Shown: positions 13,816-21,535 of the stretch, in pieces | Layout of the letters: each line of letters opens with the position of its first letter | Position numbering within the stretch: the first letter of the stretch is position 1 | Source: JAKZSU01 sp047517485 | GTDB taxonomy: Bacteria > Pseudomonadota > Alphaproteobacteria > UBA7887 | Direction of reading: 5' to 3' | Assembly (NCBI GenBank): GCA_047517485.1 | Contig: JAKZSU010000002.1 | Coordinates: 1 to 21,640, forward strand | Length of the DNA: 21,640 nt | The notes under the pieces: model-generated | The model's database searches: none | What the model saw: the letters and a program-made list of their open reading frames with translations, nothing else | Told to the model about the DNA's origin: nothing | Translations under genes and position numbers: made by a program

Positions 13816-14663
13816 CCGACAGCGTCCGTGTCGCGTGCGTGCAGGTGACCAGCACGCCCGATATGGCGGCGAATATCGAGGCCGCGGTAAGCGGTGTGCG
13901 CGCGGCGGCGGCGGACGGCGCGCTTCTCGTCACCCTACCCGAAAATGCTGCCTTGCTCGGCCCCGGCGGCGCGATGCGCGAGGCGGCGTTGGACCCGGGT
14001 CCGCATGCGGCGCGCCGCGCTTTCGCCGACGTGGCGCGCGCCTGCGGCGTTTGGCTGCTCGGCGGTAGCATTGCCGAGAAAACCCAGGGGCCGCGGCTCG
14101 CCAATCGCTCGTTGCTGTTCGACGATCGCGGTCGCATGGTCGCCGAATACGACAAGATCCACATGTTCGACGTCACCCTCGACGGCGGCGAAATCTACCG
14201 TGAGTCCGAGTCCTACCGGCCCGGCGATACCGCGCGGCTGGCGTCGACCCCGTGGGGCGGCTTGGGAATGACGATTTGCTATGACTTGCGGTGCCCCGCG
14301 CTTTATCGCGGGCTCGCCCAGGCGGGGGCGGCGATGCTTGCCGTGCCGTCGGCCTTCACCGTGCCCACCGGCCAAGCGCATTGGCATGTTTTGTTGCGCG
14401 CCCGGGCGATCGAGACCGGCTGCTTCGTGATCGCACCGGCGCAATGCGGCACCCATTACGGCAAGCGCCGCACCTATGGGCATTCGCTGATTATCGATCC
14501 GTGGGGCGAGGTGCTGGCGGAAGCGGGCGAGGAGCCCTGCGTGATCGCCGCCGATCTCGACCTGACGGCGGTGGCGCGCGCCCGCGCAAAAGTCCCGAGC
14601 CTCGATCACGACCGGCGATACGCCGGCCCGGATGAATTGGCCGCGAGGGACGCTGCCGAATAG
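13812..14663 (+). CDS. Carbon-nitrogen hydrolase, Nit1-like (likely deaminated glutathione amidase)
   Basis: A 283-residue nitrilase-superfamily amidase. The catalytic triad is visible: E44 in LPENAALL, K115 in EYDKIHMFDV and C156 in MTICYDLRCPALYR. HMFDV followed by YRESESYRPGD is typical of the Nit1/Nit2 branch. Nit1 hydrolyses deaminated glutathione, a side product of transaminases; Nit2 is omega-amidase. Its coupling to glutaredoxin by a four-base overlap supports the glutathione-repair reading, but the sequence alone does not fix the substrate. It converges on a small methyltransferase gene with four bases between the stop codons. Confidence 0.9.
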   Translation: MTDSVRVACVQVTSTPDMAANIEAAVSGVRAAAADGALLVTLPENAALLGPGGAMREAALDPGPHAARRAFADVARACGVWLLGGSIAEKTQGPRLANRSLLFDDRGRMVAEYDKIHMFDVTLDGGEIYRESESYRPGDTARLASTPWGGLGMTICYDLRCPALYRGLAQAGAAMLAVPSAFTVPTGQAHWHVLLRARAIETGCFVIAPAQCGTHYGKRRTYGHSLIIDPWGEVLAEAGEEPCVIAADLDLTAVARARAKVPSLDHDRRYAGPDELAARDAAE

Positions 14664-14667
14664 GGTT

Positions 14668-15180
14668 CTAAAGCCGCGCCGCGATGCGTTGCACGCAGGC
14701 CTGGCGGGGCTTGGATATCTCCAGATCTTCATAAGCGAGGACGCGGAGGGCGCCGTCGCGGGCGACGTCCAGAAGTTCGCCTGGCTTGAGCAAAAAGTCC
14801 GGGTTGCGCGGATGGCCGAAGCGCTCGTTACCGTGGGCGAAGGTCTCGTAGATCAGCACGCCGCCCGGCGCGAGCGATGCGCGCAGGTGCGGAAACAGCG
14901 GACGATGAAGGTAGTTGGTGACCACCACGGCGGCGAACCGCCGGCCTTCGAACGGCCACCGCGCGCCGCCTTCGAGGTCGGCCTCGAGGCGTTCGAGGTC
15001 GGTCGAGACCAGATCCGCGATGGCGGAAAGGTCACGATCGACAGCGGTCACTTTATGCCCACTTGCGAGCAACAATCGGGTGTGCCGGCCGCGACCGCAG
15101 GCGAGATCGAGCACCGCGCCGGCGGGCGCGATCAGCGGTGCGAAGCGCTCGACCCAGGCCGAGGGCGCGGCGGTTTTCAT
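14668..15180 (-). CDS. Small class I SAM-dependent methyltransferase
   Basis: A 170-residue protein with motif I LDLACGRGRHTRLL starting at residue 24, an acidic motif II region (VTAVDRDLSA), and a VVVTNYLHRPLF segment at motif IV. This resembles the TehB/thiopurine-methyltransferase-like small methyltransferases. No dedicated substrate-binding domain is present and the substrate is unknown. It converges with the amidase gene and diverges from the DUF1178 gene, with 78 bases between the two starts, so it is probably transcribed alone. Confidence 0.85.
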   Translation of the reverse strand: MKTAAPSAWVERFAPLIAPAGAVLDLACGRGRHTRLLLASGHKVTAVDRDLSAIADLVSTDLERLEADLEGGARWPFEGRRFAAVVVTNYLHRPLFPHLRASLAPGGVLIYETFAHGNERFGHPRNPDFLLKPGELLDVARDGALRVLAYEDLEISKPRQACVQRIAARL

Positions 15181-15258
15181 GGCGATATCTTGTCCCCAAA
15201 GCCAAACCGTGCCATCTAATGGGCGGTTATTACGGGTTATTCAAGGGTTTTACGGGCG

Positions 15259-15678
15259 ATGATCGTCTTCAACCTCCGTTGCGCCAAGGACCATGTATTC
15301 GAGGCGTGGTTTCGCGATAGCGCTACCTACGACGACCAAGTCGCGGCGCGTAAAGTCGCGTGTCCGGCGTGCGGCTCGATAAAAATCGTCAAGGCGCCGA
15401 TGGCGCCCAATATCGCCACCAGCCGCGAGTCGGTGGCGACCAAGGCGGCCATGCTGCCGGCGGAGATGATGTTGAAATTGCGCGAATTGCGCTCCGAGGT
15501 CGAGAAGAACAGCGACCATGTCGGCGATGCGTTTCCCGAGGAAGCCCGCAAAATTCATTACGGCGAAACCGAATGGCGCAATATCCACGGCGACGCGACG
15601 GCCGAGGAAGCCCGCGAACTGAACGACGAGGGCGTCGAATTCGGCGTCATCCCCTGGGTACCGCGCACCGACAGCTGA
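15259..15678 (+). CDS. DUF1178 family protein
   Basis: A 139-residue conserved protein of unknown function. The opening MIVFNLRCAKDHVFEAWF and the CPAC pair (C35, C38) with C8 and H12 suggest a small zinc-ribbon N-terminus. A helical region follows, and the C-terminus GVEFGVIPWVPR is a family hallmark. It is commonly found beside glutaredoxin and nitrilase-like genes in alphaproteobacteria, as here. The only upstream ribosome-binding-like sequence is a weak ACGGGCG. It converges with ubiG, with six bases between the stops. Confidence 0.9.
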   Translation: MIVFNLRCAKDHVFEAWFRDSATYDDQVAARKVACPACGSIKIVKAPMAPNIATSRESVATKAAMLPAEMMLKLRELRSEVEKNSDHVGDAFPEEARKIHYGETEWRNIHGDATAEEARELNDEGVEFGVIPWVPRTDS

Positions 15679-15684
15679 GCGGTT

Positions 15685-16428
15685 CTAGTCGAGCTGGCGC
15701 GCCACCACGATATAATTGACGCCGAGATCGCGGCTTTCCGACCAGGTGTCGGTGAGCGGATTGAAGCTGAATCCGAGCGCCTCGTCGACGATGAGGTCGC
15801 CGCGCGCGAGATGGTCGATGAGTTCGGCGGGTCGCAGGAACTTGCGCCACTGATGGGTGCCGCGTGGCAGCCAGCGCAGAATATACTCGGCGCCGACGAT
15901 CGCCAGCGCGAAGGATTTGGCGGTCCGGTTGAGCGTCGCGGTAAACATCAGCCCGCCGGGCGCGAGGCAGGCGGTGGTCGCGGCGAGAAACGCGGCGACA
16001 TCGGCGACATGTTCGACCACCTCCATGTTGAGCACCACGTCAAAGCGGTCTTCTCCGGCGGCAAGCTCTTCCACCGAAATATGGCGATAGTCGATCGTCA
16101 ACCCGGTGCGTTCGGCGTGATCGCGCGCGGCGGCGATATTCTTTTCCGCGGCGTCGATTCCGGTGACCGCCGCGCCGAGACGAGTCATCGGTTCGCACAA
16201 CAGTCCGCCGCCGCAGCCGACATCGAGCACACGCAAGCCGGCCAGCGGCCGCACTTGCGTCACATCGCGGTCGAAGCGCGCGGAAATGCGATCGCGAAGG
16301 ATTTGCAGGCGTGCCGGGGTCATCTTGTGCAGCGGCGCGAACGGACCCCGCTCGTCCCACCAGGTGTCCGCCAACGCCGAAAAGCGGGCGATCTCGTCGG
16401 CATCGGCGGTCGCGTCTATCTTGGTCAT
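15685..16428 (-). CDS. ubiG: Ubiquinone biosynthesis O-methyltransferase UbiG
   Basis: A 247-residue enzyme that carries out both O-methylations of the ubiquinone head group using SAM. The N-terminal EIARFSALADTWWDERGPFAPLH is the UbiG signature, followed by motif I VLDVGCGGGLLCEPM and the NMEVVEHV segment. The C-terminal half has GAEYILRWLPRGTHQW and ends GVNYIVVA, all typical. Length is normal. It diverges from lysC with about 107 bases between the starts. Confidence 0.97.
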   Translation of the reverse strand: MTKIDATADADEIARFSALADTWWDERGPFAPLHKMTPARLQILRDRISARFDRDVTQVRPLAGLRVLDVGCGGGLLCEPMTRLGAAVTGIDAAEKNIAAARDHAERTGLTIDYRHISVEELAAGEDRFDVVLNMEVVEHVADVAAFLAATTACLAPGGLMFTATLNRTAKSFALAIVGAEYILRWLPRGTHQWRKFLRPAELIDHLARGDLIVDEALGFSFNPLTDTWSESRDLGVNYIVVARQLD

Positions 16429-16441
16429 TGTGCCATCCCGG

Positions 16442-16470
16442 TTGCGGGGCGAGTGCCGGAAAAGTATGAA
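16442..16470 (+). promoter_or_regulatory. Candidate lysC promoter
   Basis: TTGCGG (16442-16447) and TATGAA (16465-16470) are separated by 17 bases. A transcript from here would begin at about 16476-16478, right at the foot of the leader hairpin. Consensus matching only: the -35 box is weak and the -10 moderate. Confidence 0.35.
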
Positions 16471-16477
16471 TAGCGCG

Positions 16478-16510
16478 CCCCACGGACAACCGTGGGGATG
16501 TTTTGTTGTG
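16478..16510 (+). promoter_or_regulatory. Hairpin with T-rich tail in the lysC leader (terminator- or attenuator-like)
   Basis: CCCCACGG and CCGTGGGG form a perfect 8-bp stem around an ACAA tetraloop (16478-16497). ATGTTTTGTTGT follows, an imperfect T-tract. No plus-strand gene ends nearby other than DUF1178, 800 bases back across the antisense ubiG. So the hairpin either acts within the lysC leader, 38 bases before the ATG, or blocks read-through antisense to ubiG. A 5'-stabilising stem is the simplest alternative. Confidence 0.45.
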
Positions 16511-16535
16511 TGATCAAGCGTTAAGGGCCACCCGA

Positions 16536-17756
16536 ATGGTGCGCATCGTGCAAAAATTTGGCGGCACCTCGGTCGCCGACGTCGAGCGAATCGGCAACGC
16601 GGCGACGCGGGTCCGCCAAGCGGTCGAGCGCGGCGAGGGGGTCGCGGTGGTGGTCTCGGCGATGGCCGGGGAGACCAATCGGCTCGACGGCTATACGCGT
16701 GAGATCGCGATGCTGCACGATGCCCGCGAATACGACGTGGTGGTCTCCGCCGGCGAGCAGGTGACCAGCGGCTTGTTTGCGCTGGCGCTGCAGGATCAGG
16801 GCGTTCCGGCGCGCTCGTGGCTGTCCTGGCAGCTGCCGATCACCACCGACGCGATGCACGGCAAGGCAAGGATCGAGCGAATCGGCACCGAAGAGATCGG
16901 TCGGCGGATCGATTCGGGCGAGGTCGCGGTGGTCGCGGGATTTCAGGGGCTCGGTCCGGACAATCGCATCACCACTTTGGGCCGCGGCGGCTCGGACGCA
17001 TCGGCGGTGGCGCTCGCGGCCGCGCTCGGCGCCGAACGCTGCGATATCTTCACCGATGTCGACGGGGTTTACACCAGCGATCCGCGGATCGTTGCGAAGG
17101 CGTGCAAGCTTGATAGAATCGCCTACGAGGAAATGCTCGAGATGGCCTCGCTCGGCGCCAAGGTGTTGCAGACCCGCGCCGTCGAATTGGCGATGCGGCA
17201 TCGTGTTACGCTTCAGGTCTTGTCGAGCTTCGAGGATACGCCCGGCACCTATCTGGTCGATGAGGATGAAATCGTGGAAAAAGACATCGTCAGTGGGATC
17301 GCGTACAGCCGCGACGAGGCGAAAATTACGCTAACCGAGATTCCTGACAAACCCGGTGTTGCGGCGAGCGTTTTCGGCCCCTTGGCCGGTGCCGGGGTCA
17401 ATGTCGACATGATCGTTCAAAGCTCGTCGCAGGACGGACGATCGGCGGACATCACCTTTACCATCGGCAAGGCCGACATGGAGCGGGCACTGGAGACCCT
17501 GCAGCGCGATCGCGACGCGCTCGGCTACACCGAGCTCTTGTCGGATTCCGACGTGGTGAAGGTATCGGTCATCGGGGTCGGCATGCGGACTCATGCCGGT
17601 GTTGCGCAGAAAATGTTCGAAACGCTGCACGAAAAGGGCATCAATATTCAGGTGATCTCGACCTCCGAGATCAAGGTCAGCGTGTTGATCGCAGAGGAAT
17701 ACACCGAACTCGCGCTACGCTCGCTGCATACCGCGTACGGTCTCGATGGTGAATGA
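16536..17756 (+). CDS. lysC: Aspartate kinase
   Basis: A 406-residue enzyme that phosphorylates aspartate, the first step toward lysine, threonine, methionine and diaminopimelate. The kinase domain shows KFGGTS at 7-12, GRGGSD at 149-154 and FTDVDGVYTSDPR at 172-184. Two ACT domains follow (about 264-335 and 345-406), with ITLTEIPDKPGVAASVF and VSVIGVGMRTHAGVA; they are the usual site of lysine/threonine feedback. ATG at 16536 has AAGGG eight bases upstream and gives the standard N-terminus; an in-frame TTG at 16503 is less credible. A flavin oxidoreductase gene follows after 30 bases. Confidence 0.97.
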   Translation: MVRIVQKFGGTSVADVERIGNAATRVRQAVERGEGVAVVVSAMAGETNRLDGYTREIAMLHDAREYDVVVSAGEQVTSGLFALALQDQGVPARSWLSWQLPITTDAMHGKARIERIGTEEIGRRIDSGEVAVVAGFQGLGPDNRITTLGRGGSDASAVALAAALGAERCDIFTDVDGVYTSDPRIVAKACKLDRIAYEEMLEMASLGAKVLQTRAVELAMRHRVTLQVLSSFEDTPGTYLVDEDEIVEKDIVSGIAYSRDEAKITLTEIPDKPGVAASVFGPLAGAGVNVDMIVQSSSQDGRSADITFTIGKADMERALETLQRDRDALGYTELLSDSDVVKVSVIGVGMRTHAGVAQKMFETLHEKGINIQVISTSEIKVSVLIAEEYTELALRSLHTAYGLDGE

Positions 17757-17786
17757 CGGGGGGCGACTGAGGGGGAGCGAGGCGCG

Positions 17787-18863
17787 GTGACGCCGCAGGG
17801 CCGAGCCAAAGGGGCCGATCGGCTGGCCGAGCTGTGGCGCCGGGGCTGCGACCTGCTCGGCTGCCGTCATGCTATCCTTGGCGGCGCGATGTCGTGGGTG
17901 TCCGAGCGCCATCTGGTCGCGGCGATCTCGAACGCCGGCGGCTTCGGGGTTGTTGCCTGCGGCTCGATGGATCCCGCTTTGTTGCGCACCGAGATCGTCG
18001 CGACCCGCGCGCTGACCGTGCATCCGTTCGGGGTTAATCTGATTACCCTGCATCCCGAGCTCGACGACCTGATCGATGTTTGCATCGACGAGAAGGTCAG
18101 TCACATCGTGCTCGCCGGTGGCCTGCCGCGCGGGCCGATGATCGCGCGCATCAAGGACGCGGGCATTCGGCTGATGTGCTTTTCGCCGGCGCCCGCCTTG
18201 GCGCGCAAGCTGGTGCGCATGGGGGTCGATGGCTTGATCATCGAGGGCATGGAGGCGGGCGGCCATATCGGCCCGGTTTCGACCAGTGTCCTGGCGCAGG
18301 AGATCTTGCCGATCATCGACGATATCCCGGTTTTCGTCGCCGGCGGGATCGGCCGCGGCGAAGCGGTGGCGGCCTATCTCGAGCTCGGCGCGTCGGGCTG
18401 TCAGCTCGGCACCCGGTTTGTTTGTGCCACCGAATCGATCGCTCATCCGGCGTTCAAGAAGGCGTTCATCCGGGCCAATGCGCGCGATGCCCAGACCTCG
18501 GTCCAGCTCGACCCGAAGTTTCCGGTGATTCCGGTGCGTGCGCTGGCCAACGAGGCGAGCCGCGCGTTCGCCGACTTCCAGCGCCAGACCATCGACCGGC
18601 ATCGCGGCGGCGAGCTCGATCTCAAGGCGGCGCAGCTCGAGATCGAGCGGTTCTGGGTTGGCGCGTTGCGCCGCGCGGTGATCGACGGCGATGTCCAAGG
18701 CGGCTCGGTGATGGCGGGGCAAAGTGTCGGCATGGTGAAAAGCGAGCAATCGACGGTCGAGATCATCGACGAGATCGTCGCGCAAGCCACGGCGGCGTTG
18801 GCGAAACGCGGGCGGTCCGGGCCAATGGTGAACGGGTCCCGGTCGGAGGCCGGCGACGGATGA
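17787..18863 (+). CDS. FMN-dependent nitronate monooxygenase / FabK-like flavin oxidoreductase
   Basis: A 358-residue TIM-barrel flavoprotein of the NPD/nitronate monooxygenase family. AILGGAMSWVSERHLVAAISNAGGFG is shared by this family and FabK enoyl-ACP reductases. EGMEAGGHIG carries the catalytic-type histidine H160, and FVAGGIGRGEAV plus the GCQLGTRF segment complete the FMN phosphate site. Nitronate oxidation detoxifies nitroalkanes, but many members have no assigned substrate. The start is GTG at 17787 with a GGGGGA run upstream. The C-terminal ~15 residues are polar and poorly conserved-looking. The stop lies 11 bases before the palindromic element, so the insertion spared this gene. 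Confidence 0.88.
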   Translation: MTPQGRAKGADRLAELWRRGCDLLGCRHAILGGAMSWVSERHLVAAISNAGGFGVVACGSMDPALLRTEIVATRALTVHPFGVNLITLHPELDDLIDVCIDEKVSHIVLAGGLPRGPMIARIKDAGIRLMCFSPAPALARKLVRMGVDGLIIEGMEAGGHIGPVSTSVLAQEILPIIDDIPVFVAGGIGRGEAVAAYLELGASGCQLGTRFVCATESIAHPAFKKAFIRANARDAQTSVQLDPKFPVIPVRALANEASRAFADFQRQTIDRHRGGELDLKAAQLEIERFWVGALRRAVIDGDVQGGSVMAGQSVGMVKSEQSTVEIIDEIVAQATAALAKRGRSGPMVNGSRSEAGDG

Positions 18864-18874
18864 GCCCAGGGCCA

Positions 18875-18907
18875 AGAGCCTTTCATGTCTTAACGGAAGC
18901 GGTTTGA
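18875..18907 (+). repeat. Left terminal inverted repeat of the palindromic element
   Basis: It begins AGAGCCTTTCATGTCTTAAC and matches the complement of the right end at 32 of 33 positions. It starts 11 bases after the stop of the flavin oxidoreductase gene. Confidence 0.85.
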
Positions 18908-19003
18908 TGGGCCAAATTGGCTTTTCGAGAAGGCGCGGCGCGACGGGCGATGTGAGAGCATCGTCCGAGCGTCGCCAGCTGCGCGAAAGGCCAATTTGGC
19001 CCA
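18908..19003. repeat. Left hairpin arm of the palindromic element
   Basis: TGGGCCAAATTGGCTTTTCG (18908-18927) pairs with 18984-19003. The single difference is a T opposite a G, which still pairs as G-U in plus-strand RNA. The GGCCAAATTGGC core is itself nearly self-complementary. Its loop contains a smaller stem, CGATG / CATCG, at 18948-18963. Confidence 0.8.
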
Positions 19004-19012
19004 CCGAAGGCC

Positions 19013-19104
19013 GCGCTCCCGCGCGCCGTGGCGTTGTCGCGCGGCTTGCCCGATGCCCGCACATCGCGCCGCGCCGCGCTCCTAGCCACGGCGCACGGGA
19101 ACGC
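19013..19104. repeat. Right hairpin arm of the palindromic element
   Basis: 19013-19032 pairs with 19085-19104 over 20 bp with two mismatches. Both mismatches would be G-U in minus-strand RNA and C-A in plus-strand RNA. Its arms differ in sequence from the left hairpin but sit at mirror-image positions about the element centre near 19007. Confidence 0.75.
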
Positions 19105-19106
19105 GG

Positions 19107-19139
19107 TCAAACCGGTTCCGTTAAGACATGAAAGGCTCT
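19107..19139 (-). repeat. Right terminal inverted repeat, containing the ptsP start codon
   Basis: Complement of the left end with one mismatch. The ATG at 19128-19130 used by ptsP lies within it, so the first four ptsP codons are element sequence. Confidence 0.85.
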
Positions 19140-21392
19140 AACGTCAGCGCGCCACGCCGGTTGCTGCGCCGGTTGCGTGACGTTATGGCCGGCCACGGCA
19201 GCGCGCAGGAGAGACTCAACCAAGTCGTACGAATTATTGCTGCGGATATGGTGGCCGAGGTCTGCTCGTGCTATCTGATGCGCGCCGGCGACGTGATCGA
19301 ATTGTTCGCCAGCGAAGGACTTAATCCCGATGCGGTGCACCAAACTCGCCTCGGCGTCGGTGAGGGGTTGGTCGGTCATATCGCCGCGACCGCCCGCCCG
19401 CTCAATCTCGCCGATGCCCAATCGCATCCTTTGTTCGCCTATCGCCCGGAAACCGGCGAGGAGGTTTATAAGTCGCTGATGGGCGTGCCGGTGATGCGGG
19501 ATGGGCGGGTGGTCGGCGTGGTCGTCGTACAGAACCGGACGCGGCGGCATTACGACGACGAGGAACTCGAGGCGCTGCAAGTGGTGGCGATGGTGCTCGC
19601 CGAACTGGTCGCCGGCGGTGAGCTGGTCGATCCGGCGGAACTGTACGCGCCGGAAGGACGGTTTACCGGTCCCAGTGTCATCGAGGGGCAACCCTTGGTG
19701 CCCGGCATCGCGCTCGGCAACGTGGTGATCAGACGCCCGCAGGCGCTGGTAACGCAGCTTGTGGCCGACGACCCGGTGCGCGAGCAAGCGCGTTTGACCG
19801 AAGCTATGGGGGCGCTGCAAGAGGGTCTCGACGAAATGCTCAAGTCGCTCGATGGGCCAGCCGGGGAACCGCGCGACGTGCTGGAGAGCTTTCGCATGTT
19901 CGCCAGTGATCGCGGTTGGCAGGGGCGGATGGAGGACGCCATCGCCTCCGGCTTGACCGCCGAGGCCGCCGTGGTGCGGGTGCAGGAAGACACGCGGGCG
20001 CGGATGCCGCAAACCGCGACCCCGTATTTGCGCGAGCGGTTGGCCGATTTGCAAGAACTCGGAAACCGCCTGCTGCGCCATTTGACCGGTGATACGTCGC
20101 CGTCCGCGGAGCCCGACCTGCCGGACGATGTGGTGCTGGTCGCGCGCACTCTGGGGCCGGCGGAACTGCTCGAAATCAATCGCGAGAATTTGCGCGCGGT
20201 GGTGCTCGAGGGGGGCTCGCCGACGATGCATCTGGTCATCGTCGCGCGCGCCCTCGAGGTGCCGGTGGTCGGCCGCGTCCAAGACGCGATGAGCCGGTTC
20301 AGTCCCGGCGAGACGGTGATCGTCGATGGCGGCGAGGGGCGGGTGACGGCGCGCCCCGACGACGCCGAAATCCAACTTCTCAACGAACAGGTCGCGGAGC
20401 GGTCGCAGCAGCTCAAGCGCTACCGCCAGCTGCGCGACGAGCCGGCGCGGACTCGCGACGGCGTCGAAATTTCGCTCAACATAAACGTCGGCGTGTTGTC
20501 CGACGCCGCCAATATCGACGACGTGGGCGCCGACGGTGTCGGTCTTTGCCGCACCGAGATCCCGTTCATGATGTCGCCGCGATACCCCGACATCAACGCC
20601 CAGGCGGAACTGTACAGCGGCATCCTCGCCGCGGCCGGCGACCGCCCGGTGATCTTTCGCACCCTCGATATCGGCGGCGACAAGCGGTTGCCGTATCTTC
20701 CGGCGACGGACGAGGAAAACCCGGCGATGGGGTGGCGCGCGATTCGTATTGGTCTCGATCGGCCGGCCATTCTGCGTCACCAATTGCGCGGCATGCTGCG
20801 CGCGGCGTCGGGGCGATCGCTGAGTGTAATGTTTCCGATGGTCGCCACGGTGGCGGAGTTCCACGGCGCCAAGGCGCTGCTGAGGCGCGAGATGGAGCGG
20901 AGTACCAAGCTGGGCGAGGTGCTGCCCGACGATATCAAGGTCGGTGTGATGCTCGAAGTGCCGGCGTTGATGTGGCAACTGCCGGCCTTGCTCGAGGCGG
21001 TCGATTTTGTATCGGTCGGAACCAACGATTTGATTCAATTTCTGTTTGCCAGCGATCGCGGAAACACCGCCCTATCGCAGCGCTATGGCGTTCTCAGCCC
21101 GGCGGCACTGACCCTGCTGCGCGAGCTTGTCGAGGCATGTGATGACAGCGATGTGCCGATGACGGTTTGCGGCGAGGCCGCCGGGAACACTATCGAGGCA
21201 ATGGCGATGATCGGTGTCGGCGTGCGACGGCTGTCAATGTCGCAACACCGATTGGGGGCTATAAAGGTGATGTGCCGGAGTCTGACGCAGGCGTCGCTGG
21301 GTGAATATCTGGAAGCCTTGTGTCGCTCGTCAGAATCTGATTTGAAACAGCGTCTGCTCGATTTCGCTCATGACCATCAAGTCGAAATATGA
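19128..21392 (+). CDS. ptsP: Phosphoenolpyruvate-protein phosphotransferase PtsP (enzyme I-Ntr)
   Basis: A 754-residue first enzyme of the nitrogen phosphotransfer system; it takes phosphate from PEP and passes it to NPr and then EIIA-Ntr, a regulatory relay. An N-terminal GAF domain (about 20-165), which senses glutamine in studied homologues, precedes the enzyme I part. The phosphohistidine is H368 in GGSPTMHLVIVARAL, and the PEP-binding barrel shows GVGLCRTEIPFM, FRTLDIGGDK, VGTNDLIQF and the donor cysteine C681 in CGEAAG. The RRLLRRLRDVMAG stretch at 10-22 is family-typical, so the frame is open and conserved from there. The upstream residues and ATG come from the palindromic element, with no good ribosome binding site. 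ATG at 19185 (M20) is an alternative but cuts into conserved sequence. Confidence 0.94.
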   Translation: MKGSNVSAPRRLLRRLRDVMAGHGSAQERLNQVVRIIAADMVAEVCSCYLMRAGDVIELFASEGLNPDAVHQTRLGVGEGLVGHIAATARPLNLADAQSHPLFAYRPETGEEVYKSLMGVPVMRDGRVVGVVVVQNRTRRHYDDEELEALQVVAMVLAELVAGGELVDPAELYAPEGRFTGPSVIEGQPLVPGIALGNVVIRRPQALVTQLVADDPVREQARLTEAMGALQEGLDEMLKSLDGPAGEPRDVLESFRMFASDRGWQGRMEDAIASGLTAEAAVVRVQEDTRARMPQTATPYLRERLADLQELGNRLLRHLTGDTSPSAEPDLPDDVVLVARTLGPAELLEINRENLRAVVLEGGSPTMHLVIVARALEVPVVGRVQDAMSRFSPGETVIVDGGEGRVTARPDDAEIQLLNEQVAERSQQLKRYRQLRDEPARTRDGVEISLNINVGVLSDAANIDDVGADGVGLCRTEIPFMMSPRYPDINAQAELYSGILAAAGDRPVIFRTLDIGGDKRLPYLPATDEENPAMGWRAIRIGLDRPAILRHQLRGMLRAASGRSLSVMFPMVATVAEFHGAKALLRREMERSTKLGEVLPDDIKVGVMLEVPALMWQLPALLEAVDFVSVGTNDLIQFLFASDRGNTALSQRYGVLSPAALTLLRELVEACDDSDVPMTVCGEAAGNTIEAMAMIGVGVRRLSMSQHRLGAIKVMCRSLTQASLGEYLEALCRSSESDLKQRLLDFAHDHQVEI

Positions 21393-21535
21393 GTTGATTG
21401 ACCGGCGGGCAATTTCGCGTAAGGCGTTAACAAAGCTTTAAACCCGGATTTCCCAGATAGATAACAATTTCACATACTTTGGACGCCGATTCTGATATAA
21501 AATCAATACATTGAGGCGATACAGGGGGCTCGGTA
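21393..21535. other. Intergenic junction: ptsP 3' flank and probable left end of an IS1380-type element
   Basis: After ptsP the sequence becomes AT-rich. AAACCCGGATTTCCCAGAT at 21440-21458 looks like the kind of CCGG-containing terminus that IS1380 elements carry, but the matching right end is outside the window, so the boundary is a guess. A TATAAA-like box near 21496-21502 could serve the transposase promoter. No clear ptsP terminator is visible. Confidence 0.35.

Larger units (their letters stand above)
18875..19139. mobile_element. 265-bp MITE-like palindromic element with 33-bp terminal inverted repeats
   Basis: The ends are 33-bp inverted repeats (18875-18907 and 19107-19139) with one mismatch, at 18899/19115. 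Inside are two hairpin arms: 18908-18927 pairs with 18984-19003 (20 bp, one mismatch), and 19013-19032 pairs with 19085-19104 (20 bp, two mismatches). The loops are related in inverted orientation: 18932-18943 is the exact complement of 19064-19075, and 18949-18963 complements 19051-19065 with two mismatches. The element therefore looks like two inverted half-units, each with a hairpin, closed by a long terminal stem. There is no coding frame. No clear target duplication is seen (AA left, TA right of the GAGCC ends). It fills the gap between the oxidoreductase gene and ptsP and covers the ptsP start. Confidence 0.75.

Noticed and set aside
16503..16535. TTG start for lysC
   Set aside because: It adds 11 residues absent from the family's usual start and lacks a ribosome binding site, whereas ATG 16536 has AAGGG at good spacing.
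17715..19064. 449-residue minus-strand open frame spanning part of the palindromic element
   Set aside because: It is antisense to the flavin oxidoreductase and its N-terminal part is only element sequence read through; no ribosome binding site or motif.
19107..21038. Long 643-residue open frame on the minus strand
   Set aside because: It lies antisense to ptsP, whose motifs are complete. Its composition (rich in His, Arg, Gln) is typical of GC-rich shadow frames.
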